Program-made: the position numbers and the translations under genes | In this document: positions 1 through 9,100 of the stretch, piece by piece | Layout of the letters: every line of letters begins with the position of its first letter | Position numbering within the stretch: position 1 is the stretch's first letter | DNA from: Manihot esculenta | Lineage: Eukaryota; Streptophyta; Magnoliopsida; Malpighiales; Euphorbiaceae | Direction: 5' to 3' | NCBI RefSeq assembly: GCF_001659605.2 | Contig: NC_035176.2 | Span: 33,102,716 to 33,166,715 of the forward strand | DNA: 64,000 bases | Notes under the pieces: generated by a model | The model's database searches: none | What the model was told of the DNA's origin: nothing | The model's input: only the letters and a program-made list of their open reading frames with translations

Positions 1-544
1 ATTATATATTAGATAAAAATAAAAGGATTTTAAGAATTAGCAGCTTAAAAATCTATACTTTTAATTTCTGTAATTTTAACTACAAGTATTATTTATTACT
101 ATAACTTTAAATATTTATATTACTTCATTTTTATAATTTTAAATAGTGATGATAATCTGGCCCTAAACACTCTAATTTTGGTTCAACCCGTACAAGAAAG
201 ATTAGGTCTTAATTCAACTGACACTCAATACATAGATTTGCTTCATATGCAAGTCCAATTTTTGATGAGTCGGACCAGGCTCAAATCTACGCATGGGAGA
301 TCTGACTATATTTATTCCTCTGATCGGTGAAACAACAAATCACATGACGTTCAGGATTGTGTGACGGCGAATAGAATTACGTCTGACAATGGAAAAGAAC
401 ACAGAGTACATGGTGAGTACATGGTTATACGTTGCTAGAGGACAAAAGAGAAAAAAAATAAAGGAAGCAAGAGAGAGACAAACTAAACTAAACTTACCAA
501 AATACACATTGAGTTTATCTTTTACTGGATTTCAGAACATCAAT
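1..544 (+). repeat. AT-rich flank and probable 5' LTR remnant of TAT-type element (copy 1)
   Basis: The first ~160 bases are AT-rich with no recognisable feature. From ~160 to ~544 the sequence resembles, patchily, the stretch just before the primer site of the second TAT copy (around 49550-49763). Shared landmarks are a segment around gtctgacaatggaaaag and the closing tttactggatttcag. I therefore read it as the end of a degraded 5' LTR. Its true left edge is not visible. Confidence 0.45.
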
Positions 545-559
545 TGGTGCTGTTTGTGG
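545..559 (+). other. Primer-binding-site-like sequence of TAT copy 1
   Basis: The 15 bases tggtgctgtttgtgg follow the LTR-like end and match the equivalent site in copy 2 (49764-49778, tggcaccatctgtgg). Both look like mutated forms of the TGGCGCC-type primer site common in plant gypsy elements. The tRNA is not assigned with confidence; an Asp-type tRNA is my guess. Confidence 0.45.
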
Positions 560-772
560 AAATGAAGGAGGTCTTTTATCATCGAAATTCTAATCCTTAT
601 TTCATCCATTGAGATTCACATGGCCAACCATGGCGAAAACCACACCGGAAACTCCCCAAATGACCTGTGTTCAACTTAAGAATGACCACAGTTCTCATTC
701 TCTAGCCCAACTGCCCCGTTAAACTAGCCACCTATATTGTTTAACCCGTCACTGAGCTCAGCCGGAACCATG

Positions 773-1012
773 CCTTGAACTACCTTGTCTGACCAAGAGC
801 TGCAAAGTATGGCTCTCTAATTATAGAGTACTGCCCAGTGGCTAGGCCAGATGTTGCAATAGAGAGGACTCAACACTCTGCTGAGCATACCACCTTGAAC
901 TACCTTGTCTGACCAAGAGCTGCAAAGTATGGTTCTCTAATTATAGAGCACTGCCCAGTGGCTAGGACAGATGTTGCAATAGAGATGACTCAACACTTCG
1001 TTGAGCATACCA
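773..1012 (+). repeat. 120-bp direct tandem duplication in the TAT leader
   Basis: Two adjacent copies (773-892 and 893-1012) both begin ccttgaactaccttgtctg and differ by a few substitutions. The equivalent stretch in copy 2 (about 52307-52430) is single, so the duplication arose in copy 1 or its close parent. Confidence 0.8.
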
Positions 1013-1150
1013 CCTGTAGCCGAGGGGCTCAATGTCAATGAGCCCCAACCCACGTTAAACTATTAAGCCCTTCAATAGAACAGTAGGAGAATAGATGATG
1101 GAGATTGAGAGGCTAGTCGGAGAAATGAGCCGATAGCTAGAGCAAGAGAC

Positions 1151-2170
1151 ATGGTAGTGAGAGAGCTCATTGAGAATGATGGGGCTGAGAGCTATTCCTT
1201 CGAGCCAGCAGAAAGGTCGGATAGTGAAGAGGTAGAAAGAAACTACCGCTTAGAGAAGAGGACCAAAAGGGAAGACGTGGATGTAGATCAAAAGCTAGAA
1301 AAGTTAAAAGAGCAACTACTAACAGAGTTAGGAGCATGAAACAATAACAGTCCCCTATTGCTAACCTCATCACCATTTGTGACAAGGGTTCAATAAGAAA
1401 CCATTCCAAAGAAGTTCATGATGCCAACCACGTCAGCCTATGATGGGACAAAAAACCCCCGAGAGTATGTCTTGAACTATAAAACATTCATGGAATTGTA
1501 GACTCACTCGGATGCCTTGATGTGTAAGGTTTTTCCCACCACCTTAACAGGACTATCCAGGGCATGGTTTAACAGTTTGGAGGCAAGAAACATTAAGAGC
1601 TTCATAGACCTAGCTAGTGTATTCATTAGCAGATTCATTGCTGGAGTTTCTGTAGAAAGAAAAATGAGCTACTTATAGATCATTCGGCAGAAGAGGAATA
1701 AATCCCTGAGGAAAAAATCCCTGAGGGAGTATGTCGCCAGGTTCAACTATGAGGCTTTGTAGATACCTGAGCTGGATGAAGGGAGAGCAGTAGAAGCCAT
1801 GCAAAAGGGCTTAACTTCCCTGGAGTTCTTTGGGTCGTTGTGCAGAAAGCCCCCCACCTCCCTATCAGAGTTGATGAAGAGGGCTGAGAAATACATAAGG
1901 CAGGATGACGCCTTGACAACCAGCCAATTTTAAAAGACGATAGAGACAGAGGAAGGGTTGGGAAGGACAAAAGACAAGATAGGCTAGAGAAGAGACAGGA
2001 TCAGAGGCTAGATGCATTGAACAAATACCGGTGGGAGAGAAAGAAGCAGAGACCTTATCAACCCTCGCTTCTACTGAGATTACTCCCCTGAAAGTGACCA
2101 GTGTCGAAGTGCTCGTGGCAATCGAGGATAAAGATTTTATACAATGGTCCAAGCCCATGAAAGCAGAAGT
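1151..2170 (+). pseudogene. Degenerate gag of TAT-lineage Ty3/gypsy element, copy 1
   Basis: The first open part (1151-1339) is a charged, glutamate- and lysine-rich N-terminal region. It is followed by a gag-like domain around 1440-1900 with ARAWFNSLEA-like and LMKRAEKYIRQ-like segments, which match the gag of copy 2 at 55221-56126. Several in-frame stops (for example near 1676, 1759 and 1930) and frame changes show that it is dead. Homology with copy 2 stops near 2170, where an unrelated repeat begins. In the family, gag forms the virus-like particle that packages element RNA. The assignment rests on the linked RT fragment and on the better-preserved copy 2. Confidence 0.8.
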
Positions 2171-2731
2171 AGGGCTGTAATCGAATCGAGCCGAGCCGAG
2201 TTTTGATAAGCTCAGGCTCAATTAGAGAATAAATTTAAAAGTTCAAGCTTGATTCATAAATAAATATTAAACTTGAGCTCGAAATAAGCTCATTTATCAT
2301 ATTAACGAGCCAACTCAAACTCCACTCAAAAAGTTCTAATTTAATCTCATTTAGGCTCGAATTTGAGATCGATTATATAATAAACAAGCTCAATATAATT
2401 CAAATTTATTTAAATTATAAATAAATTTAAATTAAAAATAAAATTTAAATTATAAGGTCATGAGAGACTTTTAAATTAATTTTTTTTATTTAATTGAAGT
2501 CTCTCAAACCCAAAAACTAATAAAAAAATGTAGAAGGGTTGTTCTTTTATAGATAAGTCACAGTCCTCCATATCCCTTCAACTTTCGATGTGGGATTGGT
2601 ATTGGTGAACGAGCATATTCACGAGCTTATTCGTGAGCCTATTCACGAGCTTGTTCGCGAGCTTGTTCATAAGTCAGCTTGCGTGCTTGTTCATGAATTT
2701 GAAAACGAGCCGAACTCGCGAGCCTAAACGA
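2171..2731. mobile_element. Unclassified non-autonomous repeat rich in GAGCTCG/CGAGCC motifs
   Basis: The segment begins gggctgtaatcgaatcgag and ends in a run of acgagcttgttcgcgag-type words, with an AT-rich middle (2380-2530). Both ends carry many complementary gagctcg/cgagccg words, so a fold-back structure is possible, but no clean terminal inverted repeat or target duplication was found. It sits where TAT homology stops and an LTR fragment begins. A hAT-like MITE is one possibility. There is no coding potential. Confidence 0.4.
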
Positions 2732-3322
2732 GCTGAATACTGTGATGCATTCCATGAGATCATATGTTTTAAATACAATGTTTTATTATTCTGCTCACTG
2801 GGCTCTAGTAGCTCACCCAATTCCCTTAACCCCCAGGTTTGCAGGTACGGGATAGACCAGGAAGTCAGCAAGAGTAAATGAGTCATGTTTGATGTAATAG
2901 CTAGATGTGGACATGAAAATAATGTAATGCGAAGTATAGTACAATAATGTAATGTAATGATATTTATCGAGTTTTAGAGTTGTGCTTGTCCCTAGTATGT
3001 TTGTTAATCCCTCTTTGGTACATGATCCTTTTTATGAGATGTTTTATTGATATTTATGTAAACCAAACTTAATATATGGTATGTTACCCCATTTAAGCAT
3101 TTGATGAGGGCTCCAGTGTGGGGTTTTATGGCTATGAGTTGTGCATGCACAGGTTAAGCTTGGTGAATGAAAGGAAAAGTTTAAAATTTTTATGTAAATG
3201 ATTGATCATATATGGGATTAAACAGGTATACAGGATGTATGTTAGGTTTGCTACGGGTCCCGGCGACCTTAAGTCGATCTGGATCCTAGCGCCGGTAGCG
3301 GTCCGATTTCCGGGTCGTTACA
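2732..3322 (+). repeat. Truncated Tekay-like LTR (3' part only)
   Basis: From tgatgcattccatgag to the end cgggtcgttaca this follows the last ~590 bases of the other Tekay-like LTRs in the window. It includes the ctgctcactgggc block, the gtgcatgcacaggtt block and the tacgggtcccggcgacctt terminus. The LTR's 5' part and left target duplication are missing, and the host element's sequence from gag to mid-RT is missing as well. The LTR end abuts host RT sequence at 3323 that matches 60845 in copy 2. Confidence 0.8.
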
Positions 3323-3593
3323 TTCCAGCAATATCTGACTGACTTAGAAGAAGTCTTCTGAGTACTGTGGCAATACAGAATGAGGTTGAACCCCGTGAAA
3401 TGCGTTTTTTCCATCAAAGTAGGAAAATTTTTAGCCTACATGGTCAGTGGGAAGGGCATAGAGCCGAATTCAAAAAAAGTAGAAGCCATATTGAGTATGT
3501 CTGAGCTGACTTGTATAAGGGATGTACAGAGGCTCACAGGAAAGGTAATAGCGCTTAACAGATTAAAGTCCAGGTCAGCAAAAAAATGTCTGC
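3323..3593 (+). pseudogene. RT fragment of TAT element, copy 1
   Basis: This continues the host element after the truncated LTR. The readable peptide (3380-3598) contains MRLNPVKCVF, LAYMVSGKGIEPNSKKVEA and DVQRLTGKV, the segment just after the YVDD box in the reverse transcriptase. It parallels copy 2 at 60845-61115. It is cut by the complete Tekay-type element, whose LTR starts at 3594. The catalytic YVDD part is absent. Confidence 0.85.
3589..3593. repeat. Left 5-bp target-site duplication of the complete chromovirus
   Basis: The pentamer tctgc immediately precedes the 5' LTR and is repeated at 13535-13539 just after the 3' LTR. This is the length left by Ty3/gypsy integrases. Confidence 0.93.
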
Positions 3594-3770
3594 TGTAATA
3601 CCCGGCTAGACTCCGGTATCGGAATCCCTACCGTCTGGTGGGACCTCGGATGTCGGAAACCTCTAGAAGGGTAAAACCATGATTTTATGAAATGTTTTCA
3701 TGTATTTCATGTTTTTAAGTAAGAATTAAATGAGTTTTTGCATGAAAAATCTTTGGAGGAAAACCCAGGT

Positions 3771-3932
3771 TCGGCCGCCGAACTTTGAGGTTCAGCCGCC
3801 GAACATGCATGCTTTCGGAGGGACTTTAGGCGCCCGAAAGTTTTGAGTGAGGGAAGTCAAGGTTCGGCCGCCGAACCTCATGTTCGGCCGCCGAACCTTG
3901 CATGCATGCGGAGGCACCTTCGGCCCCCGAAC
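3771..3932 (+). promoter_or_regulatory. Upstream palindrome cluster of the LTR promoter
   Basis: Three exact copies of the odd palindrome TTCGGCCGCCGAA plus degenerate forms (for example TTCAGCCGCCGAA) lie within 160 bp directly 5' of the TATA box. Each contains GCCGCC, the core of the plant GCC-box bound by ERF-type AP2 factors. Factor binding is inference. The cluster repeats at 11435-11596 in the 3' LTR, and related clusters sit beside the TATA boxes of the other LTRs in this window. Confidence 0.6.
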
Positions 3933-3949
3933 GTGGCCTGGCCAGCCAC

Positions 3950-3956
3950 TATAAAA
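3950..3956 (+). promoter_or_regulatory. TATA box of the 5' LTR
   Basis: TATAAAA in the context gccactataaaaggga, about 356 bp into the LTR. Equivalent TATA boxes follow a similar gccagcc context in the related LTRs (minus strand near 51756 and 54721; plus strand at 58569, 61709 and 62142), which supports a real U3 promoter. Transcription probably begins some 30 bp downstream. Confidence 0.75.
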
Positions 3957-4486
3957 GGGACCCTTAGCCGAAATGGGCGAGGTTTTCTCCCATTTTCGGC
4001 CACAACAAGCTTCCGATCTCCCTCTCCTCAAATCTTGTGTTCTTTCACTAGATCTCCTCCATCTTTCTTGAGTTTTAAACCCACATTGCAAGTTTTAAGC
4101 TTTAAAGGCAAGTTTTGGAGCTTTGGAAACTCAGGAGCTCTCGTACTTGGATCTCCGAGTTGAGTCGTCTCTTTCTCGATCTTCAAGAGGTAAGAGCCGA
4201 TCTTAAGCTCAATGTATGTTTTAAATGAGTTTCATGAAGTTTTAAGGGGTAGAGAAGCATGTTAGAGTTAGTTGAGCATATGTTAGGTTTATGTGATTTT
4301 TTTGAACAATGTGGCTTGCTTGATGTGTGTTTGAAGTGTTGTAGTTGGGGCATATGTTTGTATGAGGCCACTAGGAACTGGTATGATGTGTATGCATGAG
4401 TAGAATCAAGTTTATGCAGGTTTTGGGGCGTTTTGGAGGCTGTGGACACAAGGGAGCCAAGTTTCTGCCCTTCGGCAGAAACTCAG

Positions 4487-4672
4487 GTTCGGCCGCCGAA
4501 GTGACTTTCGGCCGCCGAACCCCCTTGTGGAGGCAGTTTCGGCTGCCGAAGCCTGCCCCCGAAACTCAAGGTTCGTCTCTGTCTGGGAGGTTCGGCCGCC
4601 GAAAGTGCCGCCGAACCTGCATGACTTTCGGCTGCAGAGGGACTTTCGGCCGCCGAACCTGCCGCCGAAAGT
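4487..4672 (+). repeat. Second (downstream) GC-palindrome cluster of the LTR
   Basis: Four exact TTCGGCCGCCGAA copies, one TTCGGCTGCCGAA and several half-sites (GCCGCCGAA) lie in 190 bp, downstream of the presumed transcription start. If the leader is spliced as proposed (4190 to 4798), the cluster would be intronic. The array keeps reading frames open on both strands by chance, giving spurious ORFs. Confidence 0.7.
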
Positions 4673-5873
4673 GCCCTGTTCAGCCATTTCTTGCATGTTT
4701 TCATGTGATGTTTTCAGGATGTTTTAGGGGGTTTTTGGGGAGCTTTTCAGAGTCACGTTCATGTATGTTTGGTGCCTCATTTGAGTCCACCTGTGTAGGT
4801 TCGGACCCGAGGAACCGAGACCCCCGGTTGTGAGATAGTTGTTCAGAGTTCGTTGTCAAGCTTCAGTTACCAGGTGAGTGGAACAACCCCTTAAGCTTTA
4901 AAGTAAATGAATAAATGAATGAATCATAAAGCATTGCCCATGCATCATTATGCCATGCAATATTAGGTTGCTTGCATTAGAATGCACGAATATGTTGCAT
5001 TGCATAATTTGTTGTTGATGTGGATGAACATTGAATGATCCATTAGCCCTCGTATGACATGATAGCCTATGTGAGTCCAGGTGTGCCTGCTACGGCTCTA
5101 CGCCCCTGGCACTATGATTGATGATGGAAGTCCGGGTGTGCCTGCTACGGCTCTACGCCCCCGGCATGTATAAGTAAGAAAGATAGGGGCTAAATGGTGA
5201 CAAGTTCATCCTTGTTGTGAAATGTTTGTGTTATGACGCATACATGAAAGCATGAATAAGAAAAAGTTAAATAATAATAAAATGAATAATAATATACCTA
5301 AAAATGGAGGAATTAAAACAAATGTTTTTAGTTTCTGCTCACTGGGCTTTTAGCTCACCCCACTCCCATTATCCCCAGAGTTGCAGGTACAGGAGAGATC
5401 AAGAAGTCAGCTAGAGTGAAGTCAAGTCATATGTATGTAATAGCTAGAGTATGTGGACATGACATATGATAAGAATGTAATGTAAGGTTTGAACAGTTAT
5501 GTTATGTAACTATGTTATTGAGGATAGATTTGTGCTTGACCATAGTATATGTTAATCCCTTGGTATGTACATGATCTTATTTTATGATGTATATGTGAAC
5601 CAACTCAACACAGATTATATTTTGCCTTTGAGGCTTTGATGAAATCCCACAGAGGGATTAATGTTTATGTATATGATGAATACAGTGCATGCACAGGTTG
5701 AGTTTGGTGTATGAAGCAAAAGAAAAGTTTTAATTCTTATGTATGTTTGTTGATCATGTATGGGATTAAACAGGTAAACAGGATGTATGTAGGCTTGCTA
5801 CGGGTCCCGGCGGCCTTAAGCCGATCTGGATCCTAGCGCCGGTAACGGGTCGGATTTCCGGGTCGTTACAGAG

Positions 5874-5885
5874 TGGTATCAGAGC
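5874..5885 (+). other. Primer-binding site (initiator tRNA-Met type)
   Basis: TGGTATCAGAGC begins three bases after the 5' LTR end. It is the standard complement to the 3' end of plant initiator methionine tRNA, used to prime minus-strand synthesis. Confidence 0.93.
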
Positions 5886-6140
5886 CCTAGGTTCATATGA
5901 TCGGACCTAGAGTGTCGGGCTCATAGATGTTCTAGAAGGTCAAGCACACTAGGAAAATCATGTCCACTAGGATAGGATGTAGAGTCCTGTCTATATGATG
6001 ATATGATATGCCATGATGATATGCATGTGCATAAATGCTATGATGTGATGCTATGTATGTGATGAGGGTTCATGTGTTTCCACAAGAACCATATGATGCT
6101 AATGATTGTTTATGCTATGTGCTGTTTTTCAGAAGATAGA

Positions 6141-9100
6141 ATGAGAGGAACTCGTCGATCTGCACGATTGACTGGAGTGCCACCTCAGGACGAGGGCACT
6201 GATGCCCGTCCTCCAGCATTGCCTAGGGCAATGTCCAGTAGGTCCAACAGAGACAGAGTAGCTAGAGACCCTAGAAGGTCTTTGGATCTGGGTAGAAGCA
6301 GATCAGTAAGGGGAACAGTGCAGGGAGGAATGTCTGAGGATATGGAAGTAGACCAGAGGAGGGATGGCAGTCTCGGTGTGAGCATGCCGGAAGAGGGCAT
6401 GGGAGAATCAGAAGGAGGCACTCAGGCCTCGAGTTATGTCCAGCCACATCACTACCCACCCTATTCACACCATCCAGGGTATTCGATGGGAGGTACATCG
6501 GATTACCCCAGTTTTAGCCCTTATCCTCCACATATGCCATACCCACCTTACTACCCACCATACTCTCAGTACCCCATGTACCCACCTCCACCTCCCTTTA
6601 CCAGTACAGCAAACCCTACCCCAGGGGATGTTGTACCTCCACCACCACCAGTATCTACTGTCCCGGAAACACAAGTACCCAAACCTACCTCATCTGGAGG
6701 GAGCAAGGTCAAGATGACCGATTATATGAAGCTGGGTGCTCCCCAGTTTGAGACCGGTGATGATCCGTTCGTGTATTTGGAGCGGGTCAAGGCAATTACA
6801 GATGAGATAGGGGCTGATGACAGTAGAGCCATTCAGATGGCCGGGTTCACGCTTAAGTGCAAGAAGGCACGGGAGTGGTTCAAGAATTATGTGAACCCGA
6901 GAGTGGACAGCATGAATTGGGAAGAGTTTTCAAACGAGTTTGCAGGATGGGCTTTCCCTGATAGTTCAAGGGAATTGAAGATGATAGAATTCGAACAGTT
7001 GAGGCAAACTGATGACATGAGTGTAGACGAGTACACAGACAGGTTCCTGGAGTTGTTGCCATATGCTGGGCTGAATTTGGACACGGATCAAAAGAAGTCG
7101 AGGAGATATATTATGAGGCTGCACTCCAGGTATTCCTCTTTGGTACAGTCATCAGAGAGGGAGAGTTTCCATGCCATAGTAGATATGGCTAGGAGAATGG
7201 AGGCTAGTGCTATCGTTGAGGGGAAGGTAAAACAGTCAGTGGCACAGTCTTCTGGTTCCAAGACCCCAGGTGGGGAAAGGTTAGACTCTTCTTCTCTGAG
7301 TACAGCAGTTGCAGGCAATAAGAAGTGGGACAGAGGCCACAGAAAATCTAAGAAGAATAAGTTCTGGAACAAGATCAAGTCAGGTCTGGGTTTAGGCAGT
7401 GGCTCAAGCTCTGGCGCAGAGGTCACAGCATGTATGAGATGTGGGAGACCACACAAGGGAGTATGTCTGGCAGGGACAAACACATGTTTCAGGTGCGGAC
7501 AAGCGGGTCATTTGGCTCGAGATTGTCCTAGAGGAGCCTTTACAGCACCGTCTCAGCAGACAACCTCCGGCAGTGTGGTGCAGCCAGTAGCTCCAGCCGC
7601 AACACAGGCCAGTGGCAGAGGCAGAGGGAGAGGGTCAGCCTCTTCATCAGCAGGATACAGAGGTGAAGGTCCATCAGCTCCGGCACGGATCTTCACTATG
7701 ACTCAGCAGGAGGCCAACACATCCAACACCGTGGTGGCAGGTAATCTCATCATTGGTTGTTCAGATGTGTATGCCTTAATGGACCCGGGTGCATCTCATT
7801 CTTTTGTTGCTCCGAGAGTCGTGGAGAGGGTAGGATTGATGGTCTCAGGATTAGAGTGTCCCCTATGGGTCAGTGGACCCAAATGTGACCCGTCAGTGGC
7901 AGAGGCAGTCTGCCAATGTAGTCCAGTTTTCATAGAGGGAAGATGCCTTTCCGCCGACCTTGTGGTTCTAGATTTGACAGATTTTGACGTCATTCTAGGG
8001 ATGGATTGGTTATCGACCCATGGTGCTACCTTGGACTGTAGAGACAAGGTAGTCAGATTCAGAGATCAGGATGGGTCAGAGGTCGTCTTCAGAGGAGACA
8101 AGAGGGGTACACCTAGAGGTCTGATCTCAGCTCTTCAGGCTCGTAGGTTGCTTAGGAGGGGATGTCAGGGGTTTCTAGCTCATGTGAGGGAGTTAGATAG
8201 TCATGTCAGAGAGCCCGCCTCAGTGCCTGTGGTGAGTGAGTTCTTAGATGTTTTCCCAGACGAGCTTCCAGGACTACCACCTGCAAGGGAGATAGAGTTT
8301 GAAATAGAGCTGATGCCTGGAACTAGGCCTATCTCTATCCCTCCCTACAGGATGGCGCCAGCAGAGTTGAAAGAGCTAAAGGAACAGTTGCAAGAACTGG
8401 TGGACAAGGGTTTCATCCAACCGAGTACCTCACCTTGGGGTGCTCCAGTGCTCTTTGTAAAGAAAAAGGATGGATCCCTTAGGCTTTGTATCGACTACAG
8501 ACAGTTGAACAAAGTCACCATCAAGAACAAGTACCCTTTGCCGAGGATCGACGATCTATTCGACCAGCTAGCAGGAGCAGGTTGTTTCTCCAAAATAGAT
8601 CTGAGATCAGGGTACCATCAGTTGAGGATAAGGAATGAAGATGTACCGAAGACAGCTTTCAGGACCAGGTATGGGCACTATGAGTTCCTTGTGATGCCGT
8701 TTGGGTTGACCAACGCCCCTGCAGCATTCATGGACCTCATGAACAGAGTATTCAGTCAGTATCTGGATCACTTCGTTATTGTCTTCATAGATGATATCCT
8801 AGTGTATTCCAGAAATGCAGAAGAGCATGCCCATCACCTGAGGACAGTTTTGCAGACCTTGAGAGAGCATGGCTTGTATGCCAAGTTCTCCAAGTGTGAG
8901 TTTTGGCTTAGGAGCATTTCATTCTTGGGGCACATTGTGTCAGAACAGGGTATTGAAGTAGACCCCAAGAAGGTAGAGGCTGTAGCTAACTGGCCTAGAC
9001 CCACCACAGTGACCGAGATCAAAAGTTTTCTGGGTTTAGCAGGTTACTACAGGAGGTTCGTTCAGGACTTCTCAAAGATTGCTGCTCCTATGACCAAATT

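Larger units (their letters stand above)
3594..5870 (+). repeat. 5' LTR of complete chromovirus (2,277 bp)
   Basis: It starts tgtaatacccggctagactc and ends cgggtcgttaca, so the termini are TG...CA. It contains two clusters of a GC palindrome, a TATA box between them, possible leader splice sites (donors at 4190 and 4874) and a pair of ~37-bp subrepeats at 5075-5166 (tgcctgctacggctctacg). The copy at 11258-13534 has the same length and order. Confidence 0.95.

Noticed and set aside
3771..4672. Palindrome arrays considered as a CRISPR-like or phage-type repeat array
   Set aside because: Spacing is irregular, motifs are only 13 bp, they lie in plant LTRs, and no cas-like gene exists.
3843..4833. 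Open frames of 66-145 codons on both strands within the LTR (and the same at 11456-12497, 50942-51272, 53930-54175, 58355-58857, 59145-59514, 62597-63014)
   Set aside because: The GC-palindrome arrays lack stop codons in many frames, so open frames arise by composition. They translate to repetitive Gly/Arg/Ala/Pro strings with no domain.
6072..6140. First ATG of the gag-pol frame (6072) as the start
   Set aside because: The first 23 codons look like untranslated leader, and a strong 3' splice site ends eight bases before ATG 6141, which begins a typical basic gag N terminus.
7740..7815. D-P-G in the chromovirus protease as an inactivating lesion
   Set aside because: I recall this form in related plant chromoviruses and the rest of the frame is intact, so it is weak evidence of damage.
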